Made by a program: the position numbers and the translations under genes | In this document: positions 27,653 through 37,300 of the stretch, piece by piece | How positions within the stretch are numbered: position 1 is the stretch's first letter | How the letters are laid out: each line of letters opens with the position of its first letter | The notes under the pieces: model-generated | The model's database searches: none | What the model was told of the DNA's origin: nothing | What the model saw: the letters and a program-made list of their open reading frames with translations, nothing else | Source of the DNA: an uncultured Thermoguttaceae bacterium | GTDB taxonomy: Bacteria > Planctomycetota > Planctomycetia > Pirellulales > Thermoguttaceae | NCBI GenBank assembly: GCA_938042245.1 | Contig: CALIRO010000050.1 | Span: 23,321-87,320, forward strand | Length of the DNA: 64,000 bases | Direction of reading: 5' to 3'

Positions 27653-29944
27653 ATGCCGTGGGAACCCCTGCTAACGGAAGTGGACCCAAAAATATACTTT
27701 CGGAACACTTTTTGGATTCTTGGGCTTCCGCTGGAGATTTCGGATGCGGAGGTAAGCAACCCGCCTGCGCCGAATCGTTCGGCAGAAATTGTTCCGGTTG
27801 ATATTTCTTACCGGAAGGCCCACAACCGGATAGAGAGACATCTGGCCCAGATCCGTTGGGCCCCGGGTAGTGAGAGCGAAAAAATCAAAGAGGCTGAGGA
27901 TCGTCTCCAAATGGCGAGGACTCGGCTAAACAGTCCCCACCTTCGTTTTATCGACGAGGTGTTTGGGATTTGGCCGGTGTCCTGGGGCTCGGATGGACAA
28001 GCAGTGGCGGAGGAACCGGCAGATTTTCAAAAAGGAGTCCAACTGTGGCAGGAGCTTTCTTCTTCCAACTATGCAGCTCAACACAATCTGGCTGTTTATA
28101 CTCACGCGCAAGCTTTGGAGAGAGAGTTACAATCGGTAGGTTCTCAGACGGATGCTGACTCTGAGAGAGAGAAAGAGAAACTGTGGGAGACTGCTTTAAA
28201 CTATTGGGACAAGACCTTACAAAATCCAAAGTTTTGGGATCGACTGCAGGAAAGGGCCCGTGATCTTAGGCTCTCCGTGAGAGTGGATGAGGATTTCCGG
28301 AAAACACTCAAGATGGCTATAGCTCTGACGGGGGCGTATTTAGAGATCCAACGTGCGGAACAAAGGATCCGTCTCTCTTTTAGCGATGTAGTGGCGGGAG
28401 ACGTTTTTTGGATTGGCGTTCGAACAAACGATATTCCGAAATCTTTTACCCCCCATCCCTGGCGGAAGTATTGTGACCGGCAGACTGTCCAAGATACTCT
28501 TCGGTATGCACTCCAAAACACCCTTTCCACCCTAAAGGCCTTTTGCCAAGGTGCCAAACAGCACACGGATACGGATGCTTTGCAAGGGGGGCGGCTGGCA
28601 GGAGAACTGCTGGAGAATATGGCGCCCAAATATGCTCTTTTACGGAGATTTTTAGGCCCAGACGACCTGATGGTTCGCCAGTTCGCTCATTTCCTCGGGG
28701 AAGCCCTTTGCCATTGCCTCCGAGGCTATGAAAACAAGACCGAAGATTGGGAGACGTGTGTCCGGGTATTAGAGGCGTTCAAGGAGCATCTGAAGCCCAA
28801 CCCGCCTCCTCAAAAGGTGGAGGAACTCCTCCAGCACTGGCAAAACGCTCTGGCGGAGGGAGATCGCTGGTATGCCCCGGGCTATTGGGAACTGCCCCGG
28901 GAGGTAGTAAATGAGCTGGAAAAAGCAAAAGCAGAAATGGAGCAAAAAAACTGGACTTCCGCCATCAAAATTTTGAGGAGGTTTGTCACTTCCAAAGATC
29001 CTGCCGTGGAAAGAGCAGCCCGATTTGCCTTGGCCCATTGCCTCCGGCGTCAATGTGTAAGTGAAGTCAATAATCTGGTCACCCAGCTGAGCAATCTGTC
29101 GGATAGGATCGACCAGATCCGAAACCAGCTCGACAAGCTAGGGCCATTGATGGCGGTATTATTCTTTAGGGAGTTTAGGGATGGGTTCGATCAGCTGGTG
29201 GATGAGCACAATCGGCTAGTTCGGCAATTAAAAAACGACATACCTCAATACTTCCGGACGCTTCTGGAAGCACGCAGGCTAAATCCTCTGAATAAACAGA
29301 TCGAGGAGAATTTAGAGCAGCTTGCAAAACTGGCTGACAATGCGAATGTTTCGTTGCCTTTGTCTAGGGAGTCGGTGTATGTGGTCTGGGAAGTCCAGGA
29401 GGGCTGCCCGTCCAGCGAGGGGCCATGTTGGTTTTGTGGACAAGCGGAGGGGACTGCCTCCAGCAACTTGGCATTGACTATGTGGGGAAACGTGCGAGAA
29501 ACTTCTTCCCGGTGGGGAACGCGGTACGAATCCCTCCAAAGCTCTATGACAATACCGCGGTGTCCAAGCTGTCATGCGATCCATGACCAGCTGAAGGTCC
29601 ACAAAGGCTGCGGCATCCTAGGATGGGCAATTTTAGTAGGAATTGTCTTGGCTTTTGCGGGATTCTACTATTCATCCTCGACAGAGATCGCAATCTTTTT
29701 GGGACTACTGGGGTGGGTTGTAGCCGCTGTGATCGCCAATAGACTTCGGAAGGTTTATAAGCAGGAATTACTTATCCAATTAGCAATAAAACCTCTTTCC
29801 GCGATCGATGAATATCCTCCTTTGCGAGAAAAGTTGAAGAAGGGTTGGAAAACGGGAGAATGCGATTGGGTACGATCCAACAAAGCCTTGACAATCCCCA
29901 AAACCAGCACTCATCAAGTCGGAGGACGTGCTTATAGGAGATGA
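27653..29944 (+). CDS. J-like N-terminal, helical-repeat, zinc-motif membrane protein
   Basis: A 763-residue protein opening the cluster. The N-terminus (about 15-100) resembles a degenerate J domain: FWILGLPLEISDAEV, a helix with RKAHNRIERHL and a last helix ending LRFIDEVFG; no HPD tripeptide is seen. A long helical region (about 120-560) looks like TPR-type repeats, for example KAKAEMEQKNWTSAIKILRR. Two CxxC pairs (Cys592/595 CWFC and Cys637/640 CPSC) may bind zinc. Two hydrophobic segments follow (about 655-695), so the protein is membrane-anchored near its C-terminus. AGGAG lies seven bases before ATG 27653. Its end overlaps the GrpE-like gene by four bases. A J-protein-like co-chaperone is inferred from context. 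Confidence 0.6.
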   Translation: MPWEPLLTEVDPKIYFRNTFWILGLPLEISDAEVSNPPAPNRSAEIVPVDISYRKAHNRIERHLAQIRWAPGSESEKIKEAEDRLQMARTRLNSPHLRFIDEVFGIWPVSWGSDGQAVAEEPADFQKGVQLWQELSSSNYAAQHNLAVYTHAQALERELQSVGSQTDADSEREKEKLWETALNYWDKTLQNPKFWDRLQERARDLRLSVRVDEDFRKTLKMAIALTGAYLEIQRAEQRIRLSFSDVVAGDVFWIGVRTNDIPKSFTPHPWRKYCDRQTVQDTLRYALQNTLSTLKAFCQGAKQHTDTDALQGGRLAGELLENMAPKYALLRRFLGPDDLMVRQFAHFLGEALCHCLRGYENKTEDWETCVRVLEAFKEHLKPNPPPQKVEELLQHWQNALAEGDRWYAPGYWELPREVVNELEKAKAEMEQKNWTSAIKILRRFVTSKDPAVERAARFALAHCLRRQCVSEVNNLVTQLSNLSDRIDQIRNQLDKLGPLMAVLFFREFRDGFDQLVDEHNRLVRQLKNDIPQYFRTLLEARRLNPLNKQIEENLEQLAKLADNANVSLPLSRESVYVVWEVQEGCPSSEGPCWFCGQAEGTASSNLALTMWGNVRETSSRWGTRYESLQSSMTIPRCPSCHAIHDQLKVHKGCGILGWAILVGIVLAFAGFYYSSSTEIAIFLGLLGWVVAAVIANRLRKVYKQELLIQLAIKPLSAIDEYPPLREKLKKGWKTGECDWVRSNKALTIPKTSTHQVGGRAYRR

Positions 29945-30507
29945 AGAGTATGGATCGAGGTGATTTGTTAACCAGATGGAAACAATGGTGGCGGCAACGG
30001 AAAGTTCCTCGGGAGTGGCGAATAGGCCCGCCGCTTTGGCCTATCTGGTGTTGGGACTTTTTGGAAAAGTTGGAAAAGCTTTTTCAAGATTCGAAAGAAC
30101 CACCACGGTTGCTATCAAAACCTGAGGCGGAAGCGCCTTCTGCGGATTGGATTCCTTTCCGCCGAGAATCGGCCGCCTTGTTAGGGACCCATGTTTTCCA
30201 AATGCAGGAAGTGGACCATCTCCGGCAGCGACGTGCTTCGGAAGAAACCATACGTTCATTTTGTTACCATGTGAAGCGTCTTCGCGAAGTTCTTACCGAA
30301 GCAGGACTGAAAATTCATGACCATACAGGAGAGCGTGTACCGGAATCGGGCAGTTGCGAGCTGAGGATTGCCGCTTTTCAGCCTACTGCTGGAGTGGCCC
30401 AGCCAGTAGTATTAGAAACCATAAAACCATCTATTTGGTATGAAAGCCAACTCATTCAACGAGGAGAAGTGATAGTGGCTGTCCCCCCGGACTCCCCAGG
30501 GGGCTAA
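29941..30507 (+). CDS. GrpE-like nucleotide-exchange factor (set 1)
   Basis: A 188-residue protein overlapping the preceding J-like gene by four bases and followed by an Hsp70 gene. GrpE releases ADP from DnaK-type Hsp70s. Residues about 90-185 fit the GrpE tail pattern: a helix (EETIRSFCYHVKRLREVLTEAG), then GLKIHDHTGERV, and a beta wing with VVLETIKPSIWYESQLIQRGEVIVAVP, comparable with the 'GY-x-x-x-x-x-x-R-x-A-x-V-x-V' end of GrpE. The N-terminal part is shorter and lacks the usual long acidic coiled coil. The similarity is distant, but position beside Hsp70 supports it. Confidence 0.6.
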   Translation: MKSMDRGDLLTRWKQWWRQRKVPREWRIGPPLWPIWCWDFLEKLEKLFQDSKEPPRLLSKPEAEAPSADWIPFRRESAALLGTHVFQMQEVDHLRQRRASEETIRSFCYHVKRLREVLTEAGLKIHDHTGERVPESGSCELRIAAFQPTAGVAQPVVLETIKPSIWYESQLIQRGEVIVAVPPDSPGG

Positions 30508-30740
30508 GTCCGTGTTGATTCAACTGTTATGTGTACATTTATATAAAGCTGAAAAGCATCAAAGCTTTGACAAAAAATACACACAGATAGGTTTCAGTAA
30601 CTCTCGGAAACAAAAGAAGTTATGGAAAAAGAGGGGCATAGAGTCATTTTGAGAAACTAAGGGAGTCAGGAAAAGCAAAACCAATATAACTACGCACCAT
30701 ATTTGTTAAGTTCTTTTTCTCTTCGTTTAGGAGGCCGGAG

Positions 30741-33251
30741 ATGCCACGAACTACAATCGACTATGGGATTGATTTAGGGACTACGAATAGTGCTATTGCC
30801 GTACGGAATGGCGCCCAGGTAGAGGTTCTTCGGACGCTGGCTGGGGAGCAATATATTCCTTCTGCAGTTCGGATTGACCGGGCGGGCAATATTGTTGTGG
30901 GCCAAGATGCCCGACAGCGATATTTTTATGATCCAGACAATACCGCTGTAGAATTCAAGCCTTTGATGGGTACCTCAACGGAAAAGCACTTTGTCCAGAG
31001 TAACCGACGAATGACTCCGGAAGAACTCTCCGCAGAGGTGCTTAAAGAACTCCGGCGGTTAGCTCGGCACCGGCTTGGAGAAGAGGTTATTGGAGCTGTC
31101 ATCGGGGTTCCGGCGGATTTTAACATGAACGCCGAGCAAGCCACCTGTCGGGCTGCCACGTTAGCCGGTTTCCGGGAAGTGCGAATTATTCAGGAGCCCA
31201 TTGCAGCGGGGATGGCTTATGGGATGCAAAATGCAGATAAAGAGGCTCTTTGGTTAGTGTACGACTTTGGGGGTGGGACCTTTGACGTTACGGTCATTAG
31301 TCTGCAGGAAGGAGTACCTCAGATCACTGCTCACGCCGGCGATAAACACCTTGGTGGAAAAGATATCGATTGGGATCTAGTGGATCGGATATTTACCCAA
31401 GAAATTGTCCAGCAACATCGTTTATCGGATTTTCACCGGGGAAATCCGAGGTGGCGAGCAGTGTTTGCCAAACTGAAACTGAAGGCCGAAGAAGCTAAAA
31501 TTGCTCTTTCCACCAGGGAGTCGTACGAAGTATATATCGACCGGCTTTTCGACGATGCGCATGGAAGACCTGTTGAGTTTCAAATGGTCCTCTCCCGATC
31601 TCAACTTGAGGAGATCGCCGAGCCTTATATTCTTAGAACCATCAATTTGTGCAAAAAGCTTTTGGAGGAGCAGCATCTTGCAGCGGGAGCCATCGAGAAG
31701 GTTATCCTAGTCGGGGGGCCGACGTTGATGCCTTATTTACGAGAACGGCTGCGCGATCCCAACCTGGGGTTAGGAATTCCTCTGGAGTTTACCATAGATC
31801 CGATGACGGCGGTGGCTCAGGGAGCGGCCATAGTAGCCTCCCATTTTCCCCTTTCCCCTCCGGCCTCCGAGGAACTCCCTTCCGGAACAGTAAGGCTCGT
31901 TCTGGAGTATAGGCCTATTGGAAACGACCGGGAGTTTTCCGTGGGCGGCCGAGTGGCGGCCCCTCGAGGGGGTTCTTTCGAAGGCTGGACCATTGAGTTT
32001 ACCAATACCGCTTCTCGCCAAGGCTGGCGGAGCGGACAGATCGGACTCCAAGAGAATGGCCAATTTTTTACCATTCTCCAGGCGGAAGATGTAGAAATTA
32101 ATATCTACCGGATAGAGCTCTGCGACGCCCATGGTAATAGGGTACCTTGTGAACCTGCCGAAATCACCTACCGGATAGAGCTGCTCGGATTAGGCCACCA
32201 GATTCTCACCCATACGATTGGCGTGGCGTTAGCCACGGGAGAAGTGGCTCCTTTTGTCTCCCGAGGAGAATCGATACCGGCGCGCAAAACTTTGACCTTG
32301 AAGACGGTCTGTTCCTTATCAGCGGGAGAAACGGGAAGTGTGCTCCGAGTACCCGTAGTGGAAGGAGAACATCGAAAGGCCGATCGGAATCGTTTCGTTG
32401 GTTCGCTGGAGATCTTTGGACATCAAGTGGAGCGGGACTTGCCGGCTTCCTCTGAACTGGAGGTTACTTTAGAAATAGGCCAAGACCGTACTATACAAAT
32501 AACTACTTTTGTTCCCATGCTCCGAAAATGCTTTGAGACCCAACTGCTCTTGAAGGCGGAAGAGCCTACCGCGGAGGATTTACGGAGACAGCTTGAGAAG
32601 GAAAAAACGCGGTTCGCAACCGCTCGCTCGGATGCGACTCGTCTTGAGATCATGCCGGCATTGAAAATTGCCAGGCAAATCGAAGAGGAAAACAGAATTC
32701 CTGAACTGGAGCGATGCTTGGCAAGTAGTCCCACCGATATCCAGGCATTGTACCGAGCGCGTGACCTCCTAGCCGATCTCCAAGCTTTACTCGACGAACT
32801 GGAGGAGGTCCTGGAACAAGCAAGAATACTGGAGGAGGCTAATGAAATGGTCGCAAAGATTGACCACATTCTTTCTGGAAAAAGCTCGGCAGCTCTTTCC
32901 AGCGAAGAACGTAGAAAATTAACTAGCGCAAAAGAACTCCTGCAAGATGCAATACAACAAAGAGAGCCTTCTTTCCTGAAAATGAGGATCGAGGAAGCCT
33001 GGCGCTGCATTTGGGAAATCCTAGAAAAGGATCCTGGGTTTTGGGTAGCAGTGTTTGAACATCTGGCGAGCATAGATCCGCAGCAAACCCTAGACTCGCA
33101 AGGATACCAGCGCTGGAGGTCGAAAGGGAGGAATGCAATCGCGCAAAATGATTTGGCAACTCTCAAAGAGGCTTGTGGGGAAATGGTCGCACGTCTTCCG
33201 AAGGAAAAAAGGGAGAGCGTGCCAGGTTTCGGTAGTACTGTAACACGGTAA
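30741..33251 (+). CDS. Hsp70/DnaK-family chaperone, enlarged (set 1)
   Basis: An 836-residue Hsp70, longer than DnaK (about 610-640). The nucleotide-binding domain is well kept: IDLGTTNSAIAV (from residue 10), YDFGGGTFDVTVI (from 174), KHLGGKDID and the adenosine motif VGGPTLMP (324-331). After about residue 380 comes an inserted beta-rich stretch of about 110 residues (around 385-495). A substrate-binding-like beta domain follows (LTHTIGVALATG, RGESIPARKTL) and then an unusually long helical C-terminus (about 600-820). AGGAGGCCGGAG precedes the ATG. The intact ATPase motifs predict a working chaperone; the client specificity is probably altered. It is not the housekeeping dnaK because no dnaJ or grpE of normal type adjoins it. 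Confidence 0.9.
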   Translation: MPRTTIDYGIDLGTTNSAIAVRNGAQVEVLRTLAGEQYIPSAVRIDRAGNIVVGQDARQRYFYDPDNTAVEFKPLMGTSTEKHFVQSNRRMTPEELSAEVLKELRRLARHRLGEEVIGAVIGVPADFNMNAEQATCRAATLAGFREVRIIQEPIAAGMAYGMQNADKEALWLVYDFGGGTFDVTVISLQEGVPQITAHAGDKHLGGKDIDWDLVDRIFTQEIVQQHRLSDFHRGNPRWRAVFAKLKLKAEEAKIALSTRESYEVYIDRLFDDAHGRPVEFQMVLSRSQLEEIAEPYILRTINLCKKLLEEQHLAAGAIEKVILVGGPTLMPYLRERLRDPNLGLGIPLEFTIDPMTAVAQGAAIVASHFPLSPPASEELPSGTVRLVLEYRPIGNDREFSVGGRVAAPRGGSFEGWTIEFTNTASRQGWRSGQIGLQENGQFFTILQAEDVEINIYRIELCDAHGNRVPCEPAEITYRIELLGLGHQILTHTIGVALATGEVAPFVSRGESIPARKTLTLKTVCSLSAGETGSVLRVPVVEGEHRKADRNRFVGSLEIFGHQVERDLPASSELEVTLEIGQDRTIQITTFVPMLRKCFETQLLLKAEEPTAEDLRRQLEKEKTRFATARSDATRLEIMPALKIARQIEEENRIPELERCLASSPTDIQALYRARDLLADLQALLDELEEVLEQARILEEANEMVAKIDHILSGKSSAALSSEERRKLTSAKELLQDAIQQREPSFLKMRIEEAWRCIWEILEKDPGFWVAVFEHLASIDPQQTLDSQGYQRWRSKGRNAIAQNDLATLKEACGEMVARLPKEKRESVPGFGSTVTR

Positions 33252-33307
33252 GGAGTAATTGAGGGTTAAAACGCATTCTACCGTTTTTCTTTTCAGGAGG
33301 CCAAACG

Positions 33308-34159
33308 ATGGGCGATCCGAATTCGGGGTTAACGGAACAGTTGGTAGGGGGAAGCGATGCGCATTCGGAACATCGCGAGGTAAGCCTGCTTTTGACGGAG
33401 CTTCGTCTTTCCCGAGCGGCGGAGTTAGCTCGGTCTGGCGCTTATCCAGAGGCCGAATCATTGCTTCGGATGTATCCTCCCAGTGAGTTGCCGATTGCAG
33501 GTTTAGACCTTCTGGCTCGTATCTGCGCTCAGCAAGGCCGTCTGGAAGAAGCCCGAGGATGGTGGGAGGAAGTTTTAAAACGGGATCCGGAGAATCGGCC
33601 TGCTCGATTAGCATTGGAAAAATTGGGCCAAGTGCAAGCTTCCGATCGTGATGGGCACGCTGGGGGGCGGAGGTGGTGGGCAGCGCTAAAACATCGGTTT
33701 TTCGCGAAACTTCCAGCTCCGCGGCAAACCCACGCTTTGGAGGTGCAGGTTCCCGGCTTACAAGTTCGGACGGAAGGAGATAAAAAATTATCAATCACTT
33801 TTGAATTCCATCCGTTCGGGGATGCCGGTGCCGGGTTGAATGAGAAGGGGAAAAAGGCGCTGTCGTTGTTAGGTTGGCAACTGGAGCCATGGGTAGGAAA
33901 GATTTCGATTGAAATCGTCGGGCAACCAGATCATCTGCCCGAAACCCTAGAGGCCTTGCCAGCCGATGTGGCTGCGCTGGGAATGACGCGTGCCTATGCC
34001 GTCTTTAACCACCTGGTGCAAACCACCAAGCTGCAGGCAAGAATGTTTTCTCTCCGAACAGGGGAGGAGTTTTTGACTCTGCTCCCTAGCCACACTTCCC
34101 CAGAAGCATCGCTCCAGTGTCCTCCGATACTACTTCGCGTCTTCTTCCTTTCCAGATAG
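33308..34159 (+). CDS. TPR and OmpA/MotB-like domain protein
   Basis: A 283-residue protein with AGGAGGCC before its ATG. Residues about 25-115 look like two or three TPR-type helical pairs (YPEAESLLRMYP, GRLEEARGWWEEVLKRDPENRPAR). Residues about 150-265 resemble an OmpA/MotB peptidoglycan-binding fold: LNEKGKKALSLLGWQL, an ISIEIVGQPD strand where classical members have VEGHTD, and a LGMTRAYAVFNHLV helix where they have LSxxRAxxVxxxL. No signal peptide or membrane helix is visible, so the domain would stay cytoplasmic unless it is exported by another route. Context next to a MotA/ExbB-like gene suggests a channel-associated role. Confidence 0.6.
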   Translation: MGDPNSGLTEQLVGGSDAHSEHREVSLLLTELRLSRAAELARSGAYPEAESLLRMYPPSELPIAGLDLLARICAQQGRLEEARGWWEEVLKRDPENRPARLALEKLGQVQASDRDGHAGGRRWWAALKHRFFAKLPAPRQTHALEVQVPGLQVRTEGDKKLSITFEFHPFGDAGAGLNEKGKKALSLLGWQLEPWVGKISIEIVGQPDHLPETLEALPADVAALGMTRAYAVFNHLVQTTKLQARMFSLRTGEEFLTLLPSHTSPEASLQCPPILLRVFFLSR

Positions 34160-34325
34160 ATAGTGCTTTTGTCAATCTCGGAAACAGAGAACTTCCTCCA
34201 TTACGGAAAGATGGCAAAACCAATCTTCTGGTTATTGCGCCATGAGTTCTGAAAACAGATGCCTGGTGGTTACACCAACCTGGCTGTTGAATACATAGAA
34301 GTGGTGGAAAGGGGAGATTGGTCGT

Positions 34326-37300
34326 ATGGCTTCTGCAATAACCGGGGAACTTTGGGCCTTGGTGTGGGACCCATTGGAATTGATTGTCAACCTTCCTACT
34401 GGTGGGAGGTTGCCCTTGCTATGTTGGTGCGAACTGCATGTGCGCCTTACCAACTTTGCCCAGCTAAAAACGTTTTTGGGGAAATCTGAAATCTCTAGAG
34501 AAGAGCTCAAAGAGCAGTACAAACCATCTATAACTGATGTATTAACAAGCAAATTTTCCCAGATGGATTGGACCAGGGCTACCTCAGTGCGGTCCCCAGT
34601 GGCGGATGAGGTTACAAGCACACTGCAGAAAGAAAACCTGCCGGGAATACAAGTAGAGCGTTTTTTGATCCGAACAATATGTACATGGACTGAATACTTG
34701 GAACTGCGCGCCCTCCGAGAGGAATTATCCAGAAGAGCGCACCAGGAGAGTCAAGCACCGGAAAAAGTTTTATCCGATATGGATCCCCTGCTGCAAGATC
34801 TCCTCAGTCCGGAGGAGCAGAAGCAGCTGACTCCTGCCAGAGAGACTTTGAGACGGCTCTGCACTCCAGGACAAGAGATAATACTTGCTAACCAGTACCG
34901 GCTTGATTCTTCATTGGGGCGAGGGGGAATGGGAGTTGTGTGGAAAGCCTGGGATTTGATCGGAGGGCGTTGGGTAGCCATTAAGTTTTTGCCCCCGGCC
35001 TTCCAAAATCACCCCGAAGAAATTAAGAGGTTTCGAGAAAGTTTCCAGCACATCCAAAGGCTTCAACATCAATACATTTGTCCTGTATATGGGTTACATC
35101 TGGATGAGCGAGTGGGATATTTTCTTGTCATGAAATATGTGGAAGGAATAACGGCTTGGGAATATCGACAGTGCTGCCTTCAGAGACGAGGGACTTCTCA
35201 GTTTCCGGAAGAAAAAGTATTAGCTATCTTGAAACCTGTAGCAGAGGCCCTAGACTACACACATTCCCAAAGGATAATCCATAGGGATATTAAACCTAAC
35301 AATATTCTGATTGAGGTAGATACAAGCGATCCGGACCGGATTAACAATGTGCAAGTGATCGATTTCGGATTGGCCGCTACGATTCGTTCCTCACTCTCCC
35401 GAATTCAGAGAGATGAATCACCGGCAGGCACTCCCGCATATATGGCTCCTGAACAATGGGAAGGAGGAAATTGTGTTCCACAGACGGACCAATACGCTCT
35501 AGCCGTCGTAGCGTATGAATTGCTTTCCGGCCATCTTCCCTTTCCGCAAGAAAACCTGATAATTCTCCAACAGGCCGTTTTGAACAACGAACCTCCTCTT
35601 ATCACAGGATATAATAAGGTTAACGAGGTGTTGAGGAAAGGGTTAGCCAAAGAAGCGTCGGCCCGATATATCAACTGTGGTGAATTGGTGGATGCATTAG
35701 AAAAAGCATTCCTGGCGGACAAGCCTCCTGAGAAGCAGGGGGGCCTCATCAGTGTTGGGGATCAGGAAAAAGCGGTATCGGAGGAACGATTACCCCCTGC
35801 AACTCCTCCGAGTACCTATCAAGTAAGTTGTTTGGAAGGGGATTGGATAGACTGGACTTGCCAGCCAGCCATGGCGAGGGACCAACAATGGCAGGCAAGA
35901 GAACTTCCTGCTGGGTGGAAGTGCCGGTCTTGGGGGGCATTGGCAGGAGTAGTCCCGTTGGGTTCTGGACGTGTTGCTCTTTCAGTGGTCGACGCACTCC
36001 AAAACCAGGCGATTTCTCTTACGGTAGAAATCAAATCATTGACAGACTTTTTTAGCTTCTTAGGATTTCGACAGATAGAAGGAGGCGTGCTGAGAGAGCC
36101 GCAAAACTTAGGAGGGACTGACTTCTGTTGTGTGCCGGGGGGTTTCTTTCCTTTAGGATATCACCCCAATCCGCAACGCACGGATTGGCTCCGAACGCTG
36201 AGGGCAAGAGGGTTTCCTATCGACGACCAGGTCGCCCGCCAACAGTGGCCAGGCGGAATAGGACATTGCAACAGCTTTCTCATTAGCCGCTTTAAGGTTA
36301 CTAATCAGGAATATGCTGAGTTTGTACAAGCTGTGGGAGGACATCGGCCTCCTCATTGGTCGGAGAGCCGTCCTCCTAGAGGAACAGAACGACATCCAGT
36401 AACTAATATTTCCTATGAGGATGCTCAAGCCTATTGCCAGTGGAAAACCCAAAAAGCCCAAGAGGCCAACCTGCCGATTCTCTATCGGTTGCCTACACAT
36501 TGGGAGTGGGAAAAGGCAGCCCGTGGGGGATGCAGTAGTCTGGAATCTGCCTTTGAGGAAGCCGCCCAACCGAATGGCCCCGGTCGGATTTATCCCTGGG
36601 GGGATCAATTTCAAGACACGTCCCTGAATTCTCGAACCGGAAGAGGAATCGCACAAATACAGAATGTGAATGTATTGATGGGATTACCGACACCGTGGAA
36701 GGTATGTGAGTTAGTCGGCAATGCATATGAGTGGGTGGATGGAGGGTGTGTGAAATCGGGAGCAGTATATAAATATTTGCGTGGCGTACCTTGGGATGAA
36801 CCTGGTGAATTCCGTGGCTTGGTCTTTTACCGAGGTGTGTATGCCGATAGCCAGGTGCGGCAGGAGAACATTGGGTTTCGATGTGTAATCAGTCCTCGTC
36901 GTTCCGATCCTCCTCAACAGGCTTATGTCCCTTTGGGAAGGTGTATGTTTGTGGACGGAGCCGGCAGACGACAATTGGTCGGCTATCGCTTTGGAATCGC
37001 GCGGTTTGCAGTTACCAATGAAGAATTTCACCAATTTCGACCTGAACATAAGTATCCCCAATGGGAGCGGTGGCGGCCTGTGGTCAACGTCAGTTGGCAG
37101 GAGGCCCAAGAATTCTGCCAATGGAAAACCCAACAAGAGGGACGATGCTATCGCCTCCCCTTGCGCCATGAATGGGAATTGGCATGTCGAGGTCAAGAAG
37201 GCAGAAGTTATCCTTGGGGAGATGAGTATGTGTCCTATTGGTGCAATTCATTGGAATCAGGATGGGGCCAACCTATTGATGTAGATACTCTTCCTCAAGG

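Noticed and set aside
30560..30600. TTGACA-like -35 box upstream of the first Hsp70 gene
   Set aside because: No acceptable -10 element at 16-18 bases spacing, so no promoter is called.
32423..33166. 247-codon minus-strand frame within the first Hsp70 gene
   Set aside because: Antisense to the helical end of the Hsp70; Ser-rich shadow with no motif.
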